Source: Aquimarina rhabdastrellae
GTDB taxonomy: Bacteria; Bacteroidota; Bacteroidia; Flavobacteriales; Flavobacteriaceae
Assembly: GCA_947387485.1 (NCBI GenBank)
Contig: CANDNT010000002.1
Coordinates: 62,001-126,000 of the forward strand
Reading direction: 5' to 3'
DNA: 64,000 nucleotides
Position 1 is the stretch's first letter. Each line of letters begins with the position of its first letter. Under the pieces are notes generated by a model that was not told where the DNA came from, made no database searches, and was given only the letters and a program-made list of their open reading frames with translations. The position numbers and the translations under genes were made by a program. Positions 8,758 through 18,712 of this stretch are shown in pieces.

Positions 8758-9051
8758 TTAATCAGCTAATATTATAACTTTATTATCTTTCATCTCCAGT
8801 GTTCCAGATTTGATTGCTAAAGTTAAAATCTTATCATCATCTGCATGAGGAACTAATTTCCCTGAAAGCTCACTTAATTCTAAATGTTGCTTTGTATGTG
8901 TATGAATCTGAACTGTTCCTTCAACTAAAATAGAAACAACAGGTGCGTGATTACTCAACATTTGAAATTCTCCATTTAGACCTGGCACTACAACAGAATC
9001 AACTTCTGATGAGAATAATACAGCTTCTGGAGTTACAATTTCTAAATACAT
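8758..9051 (-). CDS. atpC: ATP synthase F1 subunit epsilon, short form
   Basis: 97 residues, MYLEIVTPEAVLFSSEVDSV at the N-terminus followed by GLNGEFQMLSNHAPVVSIL, the hallmark of the epsilon beta-sandwich. Epsilon is part of the central stalk of F1Fo ATP synthase and contacts gamma and the c-ring. The protein stops after the beta-sandwich; the C-terminal helical hairpin that regulates ATP hydrolysis in many bacteria (full length about 130-140) is missing. It follows atpD after 39 bases in the same operon, with a terminator behind it, giving a stand-alone atpDC unit. Confidence 0.95.
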   Translation of the reverse strand: MYLEIVTPEAVLFSSEVDSVVVPGLNGEFQMLSNHAPVVSILVEGTVQIHTHTKQHLELSELSGKLVPHADDDKILTLAIKSGTLEMKDNKVIILAD

Positions 9052-9090
9052 ATCTAACTGATAATTGTTAATTAATATTTGTTAGTCGAA

Positions 9091-10611
<1,521 letters not shown>

Positions 10612-10660
10612 TTAATGTTTAGTATTTATCATTTAGAAAGAAAAATTTTCCTTTCAGGCT

Positions 10661-10669
10661 GCAAATATA
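10661..10669 (-). promoter_or_regulatory. atpD: -7 promoter box upstream of atpD
   Basis: On the minus strand this reads TATATTTGC, a full match to TAnnTTTGY, 62 bases before the atpD start. No TTG is visible at the expected -33 spacing, so support is partial. Confidence 0.35.
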
Positions 10670-10789
10670 ACTTTTTAAAATGAAAAAATAACCTCTTTTA
10701 TTTTTGTTTTTTTTCTTTAGTATATATCTGGTTTCTAAGATGCTCTATTCTTCCTTCAGAAAACTTATTTAATTCTATTTTTCATATAA

Positions 10790-10819
10790 AAAAAGCCCTT
10801 AAAAATTTAAGGGCTTTTT
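10790..10819 (-). terminator. intrinsic terminator after glmS
   Basis: AAAAAGCCCTTAAA pairs with TTTAAGGGCTTTTT around a 2-base gap (a shorter stem with a larger loop is likely in practice). On the minus strand it ends in T-runs. It lies just past the glmS stop. Confidence 0.9.
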
Positions 10820-10836
10820 ATCTTATATTATATCTA

Positions 10837-12684
10837 TTATTCTACTGTAACAGATTTTGCCAAGTTACGTGGTTGATCCACATTTTTACCTAACATCACT
10901 GCTATATAGTATGATAATAATTGTAAGGGTATTGTTGTTAATAATGGCGTCATTGATTCCATGGTCTCTGGAATTTCAATTACATGATCAGCTAAGTTTT
11001 TCACTGTCACATCACCTTCTGTAACAATTCCAATAATTTTTCCTTTACGTGATTTTATTTCTTGGATATTACTCACTACTTTTTCGTAGTGCCCTTTCTT
11101 AGTTGCAATTACTATTACAGGCATTTGCTCATCAATTAAGGCAATTGGCCCATGCTTCATCTCTGCAGCTGGATATCCCTCTGCATGGATATAAGAAATT
11201 TCCTTTAATTTCAATGCTCCTTCTAAAGCTACTGGGAAGTTAAATCCTCTACCTAAATAAAGACAGTTTGAAGCTTCTTTATAAATTTCGGCTACTTCTT
11301 TAATATGGTCACTTGCTTCTAATGCCTTTTCAACTTTTTCTGGAATTCTTTCTAATTCTTGTAAATGCATAAAGAAATCTGAAGTAGAAATTACTCCTTT
11401 TTTCTTAGCCATTTGCAATGCAATTAAAGTAAGAACTGTAATCTGAGTAGTAAATGCTTTAGTAGATGCTACTCCAATTTCTGGTCCTGCATGTGTATAC
11501 GCTCCCGCATGAGTTTCTCTAGAAATAGAAGATCCAACAACATTACAAATACCAAAAACAAACGCTCCTCTTTCCTTAGCTAACTTAATAGCCGCCATAG
11601 TATCTGCTGTCTCTCCACTTTGAGAAATTGCAATAACTACATCATCTTCATAAATCACAGGATTACGATATCTAAATTCTGATGCATATTCAACCTCTAC
11701 AGGTATTCTAGCTAAATCTTCAAAGATATATTCTCCAACTAAACCTGCATGCCACGAAGTTCCACAAGCAATGATTAAAATACGTCTAGCATTTAAAAAT
11801 TTATCAATATGATCATCAATTCCTGCCATTTTTATAATCCCCTCTTCTACACGCATTCTACCTCTATAGGTATCCTTTATCGCATTAGGTTGCTCATAAA
11901 TTTCTTTAAGCATGAAATGATCATACCCTCCTTTTTCAATTTGCTCAAGATTCATTTTTAATTCTTGAACATATGGATCAACAAGACTATCGTCTTGTAT
12001 TTTTCTGACCTTTACTCCTTTTTTCTTTCTTACTACAGCCATCTCTCCATCTTCTAAATAGATAGCATTGTTAGTATATTCAATAAATGGAGACGCATCT
12101 GAAGCTATAAAAAACTCTTCTTCTCCCACACCTATAGCTAAAGGGCTTCCTAATCTAGCCACAACTATTTCATCAGGTTTATTCTTATCAAAAACTGCAA
12201 TTGCATATGCTCCTACAGTTTGATTTAAAGCAATCTGAACAGCCTTTCCTAATTTTACATTCTCTTTGGTTTTAACATCTTCTATTAAGTTTACTAAAAC
12301 CTCAGTATCCGTTTCAGATGTAAAAGAATATCCTCTATTAATTAATTCTTGGCGTAATGGTTCATAGTTTTCTATAATACCATTATGAATTATTACTAAA
12401 TTCCCTGAATTTGAATAATGTGGATGTGAATTCACATCATTAGGCACTCCATGTGTAGCCCATCTAGTATGTCCAATCCCTACCGTTCCATTAGTAGTTA
12501 TTTCACTTTCTAGACGTTTTTCAAGGTCTACAACTTTCCCTTTCGTCTTAGATAATTTCATTTCATCTCCATCATACAAAGCTATTCCTGCTGAATCATA
12601 ACCTCTATACTCCAATCTTTTTAATCCTTTTAAAACGATTGGATAAGCTTCTCTATGCCCTATATATCCTACTATTCCACACAT
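10837..12684 (-). CDS. glmS: glutamine--fructose-6-phosphate aminotransferase (isomerizing)
   Basis: 615 residues. It converts fructose 6-phosphate and glutamine to glucosamine 6-phosphate, the first step toward UDP-GlcNAc for peptidoglycan and outer-membrane glycolipids. The N-terminal glutaminase domain starts MCGIVGYIG with the nucleophile Cys2, and includes GHTRWATHG and HNGIIENY. Two SIS sugar-isomerase domains follow (CGTSWHAGL with SQSGETADT, and LGRGFNFPVALEGALKLKE). The C-terminus ends DQPRNLAKSVTVE, the canonical GlmS tail. It is last in an operon after a starch-synthase-like gene and a DUF4270 gene (16-base gap). No glmS ribozyme is evident in that gap. Confidence 0.98.
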   Translation of the reverse strand: MCGIVGYIGHREAYPIVLKGLKRLEYRGYDSAGIALYDGDEMKLSKTKGKVVDLEKRLESEITTNGTVGIGHTRWATHGVPNDVNSHPHYSNSGNLVIIHNGIIENYEPLRQELINRGYSFTSETDTEVLVNLIEDVKTKENVKLGKAVQIALNQTVGAYAIAVFDKNKPDEIVVARLGSPLAIGVGEEEFFIASDASPFIEYTNNAIYLEDGEMAVVRKKKGVKVRKIQDDSLVDPYVQELKMNLEQIEKGGYDHFMLKEIYEQPNAIKDTYRGRMRVEEGIIKMAGIDDHIDKFLNARRILIIACGTSWHAGLVGEYIFEDLARIPVEVEYASEFRYRNPVIYEDDVVIAISQSGETADTMAAIKLAKERGAFVFGICNVVGSSISRETHAGAYTHAGPEIGVASTKAFTTQITVLTLIALQMAKKKGVISTSDFFMHLQELERIPEKVEKALEASDHIKEVAEIYKEASNCLYLGRGFNFPVALEGALKLKEISYIHAEGYPAAEMKHGPIALIDEQMPVIVIATKKGHYEKVVSNIQEIKSRKGKIIGIVTEGDVTVKNLADHVIEIPETMESMTPLLTTIPLQLLSYYIAVMLGKNVDQPRNLAKSVTVE

Positions 12685-12700
12685 ATTTTATCTCGATTGA

Positions 12701-14272
12701 TTAATTTGATTCTGTATAAAAAATATTTAACTTCAATTTCTTTGTATCATCAGAATGGTTTGGTCCATATAACACAGTTCCTTCATGAGAAAGCGTTGAA
12801 GCAAATGGTATTTCTTCAATAATTTCCTGCCCATTATTGTCTAATACATTTTCCACCTCTCCATTTGTAATTATATTTACATTCTGCGAAACTACCAATC
12901 CTAATTTTACATTGTCCACATCTTCGTTAAGAATTCTTCTGATATGATCTGTTATTTTTATTTTATAAAATTCACCTTCTCCATTTTCTCCTCTTTCTAA
13001 TCTTCCCAAATGTCTAGTTTTTGAATCCACTGGTGTATTAGTATTAGTTAAAGGATCTAATGAATAATCTATTAAAGGTAAATTATTTTCCAAACTATAT
13101 AAATAAATACGTTCTGGTTCTGATGCCCCTCCCGTTACTTCATTTTTATTAACATAAAATGTTAGATTTACTTCGTTTATTAACCACTCATTACTTCTCA
13201 ACTCTTCCAACTCATCTTCATTAAAAAGCGTTATAGTTGCCATTGACCCTACCCCTCCTTTTAAATAAATGTGATCATCATTAACAATTGTTGAAATATC
13301 AGTATCATTTTGTATCTGATTAACAATATTGTTAGCAAAATTCATCTCTAAAGTACCATTTTCTCTATCAACAGTACCATCATCATTCTCATTATCAAAA
13401 CTATAATACAAAATAATATCAGCATCATTAATATTAAACAATGTAAGATTCCCTGTTCCTCCTAGATCTTCTACTTTAAAATAAATTCCTCTAAAATGAT
13501 TTCTAAAGTTATTAACATTACTTAATTCTGGTTCACCTTCTTTATCTAATATTTTTGTAGTAAAGAAATCTACTGGTAATTTAGCTCTAAATCTAGGAGC
13601 AATTCTAGTAACTTCTGGGTCATCATCCTCATCATTATCATCAGGTGTCAATAAAATAACTTCATTTGATGAAGGAACAAAACTTGCTTCTTCATATAGT
13701 AAAGTTCCCATTGCTTGGTTTTCTATACTTGCGTTAATATCATTTGCAAAATAAACCTGTCTTTGTTCTGCGTCTGAATTATCTGGATCAAAATCTCTCA
13801 AAAAGTAGTTAGATTCATAAATACTTAATTTCATTGGAGAGTTTCCATAGATAGAATCTAATGTATACGTAGTTATTACCTCTGTTTCTCCATTAGAATC
13901 TGTAATTGTTTCAGTACTACTTGTCGAAAAATACGGCAAACTTAACACTACACTATCTAATACTGCATTGTCTCCAAAAGTCGGGTTTTGACGATCCAAT
14001 TCTACTTGAGATAATACATTATATGTAGATTTACCATATACTGGATCTTCATAGATTCCTAATAGGTTTCCTGGTAATCCGCTTGTTTGAACTCGTTGTA
14101 TTAATTGATTTTCAACTTGAACAGTAGCTTCATCATACAAACTAGCATTAAAATTAACCTGATCTACTATGTTTGTTCCTATAGAGTTAAAATCCTCATC
14201 ACATGATGCAAAAGCAAAAATAACAACTACCATAGCTGTTATTTTTAGTATTATTTTTTTCAAATTTGTCAT
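12701..14272 (-). CDS. DUF4270 domain-containing lipoprotein
   Basis: 523 residues. The N-terminus (ITAMVVVIFAFASCDEDF) is a lipoprotein signal with its lipobox cysteine. The body has the marks of DUF4270, a Bacteroidota-specific family: IGTNIVDQVNFN near the start and repeated beta-rich segments rich in Asp, Asn and Glu. The function is unknown; it is presumably an outer-membrane-anchored or periplasmic protein. It lies 13 bases after a starch-synthase-like gene and 16 bases before glmS, so all three are probably one message. The tie to amino-sugar metabolism is only by position. Confidence 0.88.
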   Translation of the reverse strand: MTNLKKIILKITAMVVVIFAFASCDEDFNSIGTNIVDQVNFNASLYDEATVQVENQLIQRVQTSGLPGNLLGIYEDPVYGKSTYNVLSQVELDRQNPTFGDNAVLDSVVLSLPYFSTSSTETITDSNGETEVITTYTLDSIYGNSPMKLSIYESNYFLRDFDPDNSDAEQRQVYFANDINASIENQAMGTLLYEEASFVPSSNEVILLTPDDNDEDDDPEVTRIAPRFRAKLPVDFFTTKILDKEGEPELSNVNNFRNHFRGIYFKVEDLGGTGNLTLFNINDADIILYYSFDNENDDGTVDRENGTLEMNFANNIVNQIQNDTDISTIVNDDHIYLKGGVGSMATITLFNEDELEELRSNEWLINEVNLTFYVNKNEVTGGASEPERIYLYSLENNLPLIDYSLDPLTNTNTPVDSKTRHLGRLERGENGEGEFYKIKITDHIRRILNEDVDNVKLGLVVSQNVNIITNGEVENVLDNNGQEIIEEIPFASTLSHEGTVLYGPNHSDDTKKLKLNIFYTESN

Positions 14273-14285
14273 AAAATTTTAGTAC

Positions 14286-15095
14286 TTATTCAAGCACCTC
14301 AGAAGTATAAAAAGCTTCATATGCAGAAGCAAACTCATTCGGAGCTTTGTATTCTAATACAGGTTGATCAATATTTTCTATGTACTTTACAAGATCATCC
14401 GATATACTTTCAGAACCTATTACTACTGCATCTGAGTTATCAATTGCCACTTTCATTACATTATCATATGTAGGTTCAGATAAAACATCTACTTTTTCAT
14501 CTGCAATCCCGTCAAACTTAATCTTGTCCTTCATATTAGCATCTAAGATTCCGTCATATCCATGATTATATACTGAAGTTACAATCTTACTTTCGCTGAA
14601 AAGAGGTTCGTTTCCATAATAATTTCTCAAATACAATGGCAATAATGATGCCAACCATCCATGAACATGGATAATATCTGGAGACCAATTCAGTTTTTTT
14701 ACTGTCTCAATAACTCCTTTTGCAAAGAAAATAGCACGTTCGTCATTGTCTGGAAATAACTTACCTTCTTCATCTGTAAGCGTAGCTTTTCTCTTAAAGT
14801 AATCTTCATTATCAATAAAATACACTTGCATACGCTCTTTAGGTATTGACGCCACTTTAATAATAAGAGGCATATCTAAATCATTAATGACAAGATTCAT
14901 CCCAGAAAGTCTAATCACCTCATGTAATTGATGTCTTCTTTCATTGATGTTACCATATCTTGGCATAAAAATTCTAATCTGCCCTCCTTTGTTATTTACC
15001 ATTCTCGGTGCCTCAAAAGACATTGATGAAATTTCTGTCTCTGGTAAATAAGGTATTACTTCTGATGATACATATAATATCCTCTTATCTTTCAT
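14286..15095 (-). CDS. glycogen/starch synthase N-terminal domain protein, truncated relative to GlgA
   Basis: 269 residues matching the N-terminal Rossmann-like domain of GT5 starch/glycogen synthases: DKRILYVSSEVIPYLPETE, RIFMPRYGNINERR, then PDIIHVHGWLASLLPLYLRN. GlgA enzymes are about 480 residues and need a second, C-terminal domain for sugar-nucleotide binding, which is absent; the next gene in the operon is unrelated. The ADP-glucose-binding motif KxGGL that normally follows SSEV..P is also absent (LPETEIS instead). It is therefore unlikely to be an active synthase on its own. It is first in the operon with the DUF4270 lipoprotein and glmS and divergent from panC. Confidence 0.8.
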   Translation of the reverse strand: MKDKRILYVSSEVIPYLPETEISSMSFEAPRMVNNKGGQIRIFMPRYGNINERRHQLHEVIRLSGMNLVINDLDMPLIIKVASIPKERMQVYFIDNEDYFKRKATLTDEEGKLFPDNDERAIFFAKGVIETVKKLNWSPDIIHVHGWLASLLPLYLRNYYGNEPLFSESKIVTSVYNHGYDGILDANMKDKIKFDGIADEKVDVLSEPTYDNVMKVAIDNSDAVVIGSESISDDLVKYIENIDQPVLEYKAPNEFASAYEAFYTSEVLE

Positions 15096-15138
15096 ATACT
15101 ATAGTCGCTTTATTATCGTCCCCTATGAATAAATTTTC

Positions 15139-15187
15139 GCAAAATTACGAAATTTTATGCAGTCTGCCAGTAATATCTTATTTTTGC
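15139..15187. promoter_or_regulatory. divergent promoter region between the starch-synthase-like gene and panC
   Basis: Two TAnnTTTGC boxes point outward: TAATTTTGC on the minus strand (15139-15147, 44 bases before the leftward start) and TATTTTTGC on the plus strand (15179-15187, 23 bases before the panC ATG). No TTG is visible at the usual -33 distance for either. Confidence 0.4.
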
Positions 15188-15209
15188 TCGCTATTAATTT
15201 TTTTGTGCG

Positions 15210-16058
15210 ATGCAAGTACACCATAACAAACGAGATATAAAAGCTGATGTTGCAAGCTTTCTTAAAGAAAATAAAACTATTGGTTTTGTACCTACTATGG
15301 GGGCTTTACATCAAGGCCATCTAGCTTTGGTAAAGGAAGCTTTGGATAATAATGACATTGTAATTGTTAGTATTTTTGTTAATCCCACACAGTTTAATAA
15401 TCCTAAAGATTTAGAAAAATATCCTAGAACTTTAGAATCAGATATCCATTTACTTTCAGATTTGGATAAAAATATAATTGTTTTTTGTCCTACTTCTAAA
15501 GATATTTATGGTGATTCTCCTACAGCTATTCATTATGATTTTGGAGGTATCGAACATGAAATGGAAGGTAAATTTAGACCCGGACATTTTGATGGTGTAG
15601 GTACTATCATTAAATACCTTTTTGAAATCGTTTCTCCTCACAAAGCTTATTTTGGAGAAAAAGATTTTCAACAACTTCAAATTATACGAAAGCTAGTCGA
15701 AATTGAAAAATTGTCAGTTGAAATTATCGGTTGTCAAATATATCGAGAACAAAGTGGTTTAGCTTTTAGCTCAAGAAACAAAAGGCTCTCTCCTATTCAA
15801 CTAAAAGAATCGCCTTTGATTTACAACACTTTAATAGAAATAAAAAATAATTTTGGCACAAAAAGTGTTGTATCTTTGAAAAATTGGATAGAAGAGCAGT
15901 TTAAAAATAACGTCGAACTTGAATTAGAATATTTTGAAATTGCAGATTCATCTACCTTAAAATCAATAACAAAAAAAGAAGAAAACAAAAAATACCGTGC
16001 TTTTATCGCTGCTTTTGCTGGAGACGTAAGACTCATTGATAATATTGCACTCAACTAA
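15210..16058 (+). CDS. panC: pantothenate synthetase (pantoate--beta-alanine ligase)
   Basis: 282 residues, the usual length. It joins pantoate and beta-alanine with ATP to make pantothenate, the vitamin B5 core of CoA. Visible motifs are GFVPTMGALHQGHLALV (nucleotide-binding, HxGH type), IFVNPTQFNNPKDLEKYPRT, the GKFRPGHFDGVGTI pantoate-binding region, FGEKDFQQLQIIRKL and SSRNKRLSP (KMSKS-like). panD starts 13 bases later and supplies beta-alanine, so the pair forms the last branch of the pathway. Confidence 0.97.
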   Translation: MQVHHNKRDIKADVASFLKENKTIGFVPTMGALHQGHLALVKEALDNNDIVIVSIFVNPTQFNNPKDLEKYPRTLESDIHLLSDLDKNIIVFCPTSKDIYGDSPTAIHYDFGGIEHEMEGKFRPGHFDGVGTIIKYLFEIVSPHKAYFGEKDFQQLQIIRKLVEIEKLSVEIIGCQIYREQSGLAFSSRNKRLSPIQLKESPLIYNTLIEIKNNFGTKSVVSLKNWIEEQFKNNVELELEYFEIADSSTLKSITKKEENKKYRAFIAAFAGDVRLIDNIALN

Positions 16059-16071
16059 ATAACTTATTCCC

Positions 16072-16422
16072 ATGCTTGTAACCGTTGTAAAATCCAAAAT
16101 CCACAGAGTTAAAGTAACTGGTGCTGATCTTAATTATATTGGTAGTATTACTATTGACGAAGATCTTATGGATGCTGCTAATATTGTTGAAGGAGAAAAA
16201 GTTCAGATTGTTAACAACAATAATGGTGAACGTTTAGAAACTTATGCTATTCCTGGTCCTAGAAACAGTGGTGAAATCACATTAAATGGAGCTGCTGCTC
16301 GTAAAGTAGCAAAAGGTGACATTTTAATTTTGATTACTTATGCCATGATGGACATTGAAGAAGCAAAAAAGTTTAAACCGTCATTAGTTTTTCCTAATGA
16401 AGCTAATAACTTATTACAATAG
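16072..16422 (+). CDS. panD: aspartate 1-decarboxylase (pyruvoyl-dependent)
   Basis: 116 residues. It decarboxylates aspartate to beta-alanine for pantothenate synthesis. The proenzyme cleaves itself between Gly24 and Ser25 in YIGSITID, and Ser25 becomes the pyruvoyl cofactor. Also visible are [36 protein letters not shown] and ILITYAMM, all family signatures. It is directly downstream of panC. Its stop codon TAG shares its final G with the GTG start of the next gene, so translation is likely coupled. Confidence 0.97.
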   Translation: MLVTVVKSKIHRVKVTGADLNYIGSITIDEDLMDAANIVEGEKVQIVNNNNGERLETYAIPGPRNSGEITLNGAAARKVAKGDILILITYAMMDIEEAKKFKPSLVFPNEANNLLQ

Positions 16423-17399
16423 TGACGATCCCTTTAAAATATCGTAAAATACTAAAAATCATACTCCCGCTTTTGTTGGGAGTTTTTTTAATTATTTACT
16501 CAATTTCTTCTGCCACACCAGAAGAGAGACAAAAAACGTTATCCTATATTCTCGAAGCAAATCCTTTATGGATTATACTTTCTATATGTTTAGGGTTATT
16601 ATCCCATTTATCTCGTGCTTATCGCTCAAAAATAGCTTTACTTCCTTTAGGGTACTCTATAAAACTTTCTAATAGCTTTATGGCTTTAATGATTGGTTAT
16701 GTTGCTAATTTAGGTATCCCAAGATCAGGTGAACTATTAAGAGGTGGAACGATAAGTTCTTATGAAAATATTCCTTTTGAAAAAGTTTTTGGAACTATCA
16801 TTACAGAAAGAGTATTAGATCTAGTTATGTTACTTCTAGTCATAACTACAGCTGCTTTTTTTAAGTCTGAATATCTATTTTTATACTTAGAAAAAAACAA
16901 TATTAATCCTCTAATTACCCTTGGAGCATTACTCTTACTTATTTTATTCGGTATTGTTTTTTTAAAAATACTAAATAAAGCTACACATCCTTTCTTAGTC
17001 AAGTTAAGAAATTTTGGATTAGGGATCTTAGATGGCATCAAGAGTATTTTAAAATTAAAACGTAAAGGAGCTTATATTTTTCACACTTTTATGATATGGA
17101 TTCTTTATATTTTTGTTTTTGATGTTATTAAATATACTATCCCTGAAACTGCAAATCTCGATATTGGTACAACTTTAATTGCATTTATTGCAGGCTCTGT
17201 TGCTATGACTACTACCAACGGAGGTATAGGTCTATTTCCCATAGCTATTGCCTCTACCCTAGCCATCTCTAGTATAGATAGACCAGCTGGAGAAGCTTTT
17301 GGTTGGATATTATGGGGTTCTCAAACCTTAATGAATCTTGTTGTAGGTGGTCTATCTTTTCTTTTTCTACCAATAGTCAACAGAAACAGACCGAAATAA
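16422..17399 (+). CDS. lysylphosphatidylglycerol synthase TM-region / UPF0104 family membrane protein
   Basis: 325 residues with about eight hydrophobic segments, beginning ILKIILPLLLGVFLIIYS. The segment MIGYVANLGIPRSGELLRGG, an internal VTTAAF region and VAMTTTNGGIGLFPIAIAST are characteristic of the flippase-like family related to the membrane part of MprF. These proteins are thought to move or handle lipids in the inner membrane; the substrate is unknown. The start is GTG at 16422, overlapping the panD stop by one base. It is co-transcribed with panCD, although no functional link to pantothenate is evident. Confidence 0.88.
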   Translation: MTIPLKYRKILKIILPLLLGVFLIIYSISSATPEERQKTLSYILEANPLWIILSICLGLLSHLSRAYRSKIALLPLGYSIKLSNSFMALMIGYVANLGIPRSGELLRGGTISSYENIPFEKVFGTIITERVLDLVMLLLVITTAAFFKSEYLFLYLEKNNINPLITLGALLLLILFGIVFLKILNKATHPFLVKLRNFGLGILDGIKSILKLKRKGAYIFHTFMIWILYIFVFDVIKYTIPETANLDIGTTLIAFIAGSVAMTTTNGGIGLFPIAIASTLAISSIDRPAGEAFGWILWGSQTLMNLVVGGLSFLFLPIVNRNRPK

Positions 17400-17444
17400 T
17401 TTAGTATCTTGTCACTCACTTAACCACAATCATTTTTTTACCCA

Positions 17445-18593
17445 ATGAAAAAATTCAGTTTTTTAATTCTTTGCATGGTGCTTTGTCTTAAGTCTTTTGG
17501 ACAAACAATCTATGAAGATTACAGATCCATAAAATTAGATCAAGACCGTAAATTAAAAATTCAATTACCTCGTAATTACGATAAAAATGTAGATAAAAAA
17601 TACCCCGTGATTCTTGTTTTAGATGGAGATCATCTATTTGAACCTGTTGCTGGTAATGTTGACTATTTTTCTTATTGGGAGGATATGCCTGAATCTATTG
17701 TTGTAGGTATTATACAATCCAAAACACGTAAAGAAGATTGTCGTTACGATTTAGCCGAATATCTTCCAGCAAATAAAGGAGCCGAATTTTATGAATTTAT
17801 CGGTCAAGAATTAATTCCTTATTTAGATCAAACTTATCGTACTGCAAAGTTCAAAATCATTGTTGGTCACGATTATACAGCTAATTTCATCAATTATTTC
17901 TTATTTAAAGATAATCCGATTTTTCAAGGATATATCAATTTAAGCCCTGAGTTAGCTCCTAATATGAATGAGAGGATTCAAAGTAAACTTGCTAGTACTT
18001 CAAAAAAGACATGGTTTTATATGGCTACAGCAACAAATGATGCCAACAATATCATGAAAAATACTTTGAAATTAAATGATTCTTTGGCCACTATAGATAA
18101 TTCAAAACTACATTATACTTTTGATAATTTTGAAAACTCGTCTCACTACACATTAGTAGGAAGAGGTATTCCTCGTTCATTAGAAAAAATCTTTGAGATG
18201 TATCGTCCTATTAGTAGAAAAACATATCAAGAAGTTATCTTAAAATTAGAAACATCTCCTTATGATTATCTTGTAGATATTTATAAAACTACAGAAGAGC
18301 TTTATGGTATAAAACGACAAATACGTATTAATGATTTTATTGCTATTTCAAGTGCTTTAGAGAAGAAAGAGAATTGGGATGATTTAGAGCCTTTAGGAAA
18401 GCTAGCCCTTAAAGAGCATCCAGATGCTATGTTAGGCAACTACTATTTAGGAATTTATTATGAGCAAATAGGTGAACCTAAGAAAGCATTAAGAGCATAC
18501 GAAAATGGATTCTTACAAGAAGAAGTAGCTTTTTTAACCAAAGATTACATGCTTGAAAAAGTAGAAAAAATAAAAGAAGATTTTGGGTGGTAA
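17445..18593 (+). CDS. esterase-D-like alpha/beta-hydrolase-fold protein with a TPR-like tail, nucleophile Ser apparently missing
   Basis: 382 residues with a signal peptide (FSFLILCMVLCLKSFGQ). Residues about 20-260 have the layout of the esterase D / enterochelin esterase family: RKLKIQLPRNYDK, YPVILVLDGDHLFEP, and a nucleophile-elbow position reading GHDYTAN. The usual GxSxG serine is Asp143 here. A later SSHYTLVG could supply the His. Residues about 300-380 resemble TPR helices (LGNYYLGIYYEQIGEPKKALRAYENG). The protein may be a non-catalytic binding protein, or it may use a different residue. It lies 45 bases after the flippase-like gene and is followed by a clear terminator. Confidence 0.75.
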   Translation: MKKFSFLILCMVLCLKSFGQTIYEDYRSIKLDQDRKLKIQLPRNYDKNVDKKYPVILVLDGDHLFEPVAGNVDYFSYWEDMPESIVVGIIQSKTRKEDCRYDLAEYLPANKGAEFYEFIGQELIPYLDQTYRTAKFKIIVGHDYTANFINYFLFKDNPIFQGYINLSPELAPNMNERIQSKLASTSKKTWFYMATATNDANNIMKNTLKLNDSLATIDNSKLHYTFDNFENSSHYTLVGRGIPRSLEKIFEMYRPISRKTYQEVILKLETSPYDYLVDIYKTTEELYGIKRQIRINDFIAISSALEKKENWDDLEPLGKLALKEHPDAMLGNYYLGIYYEQIGEPKKALRAYENGFLQEEVAFLTKDYMLEKVEKIKEDFGW

Positions 18594-18611
18594 CATCATT
18601 TTTATATTTCG

Positions 18612-18639
18612 AAAGCTCCTAATTCTAGGAGCTTTTTTT
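18612..18639 (+). terminator. intrinsic terminator after the esterase-like gene
   Basis: AAAGCTCCTA (18612-18621) pairs with TAGGAGCTTT (18626-18635) around a 4-base loop, followed by a T-run. It closes the panC-panD-flippase-esterase unit. Confidence 0.93.
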
Positions 18640-18712
18640 ATACACACTAATATTATAAATGTTTTCTATCGACTATAATAAATAATAGTATTTTTACTTC
18701 AAATTTTGGACT

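Noticed and set aside
12685..12700. glmS ribozyme or riboswitch upstream of glmS
   Set aside because: The gap to the preceding gene is only 16 bases, too short for the ribozyme.
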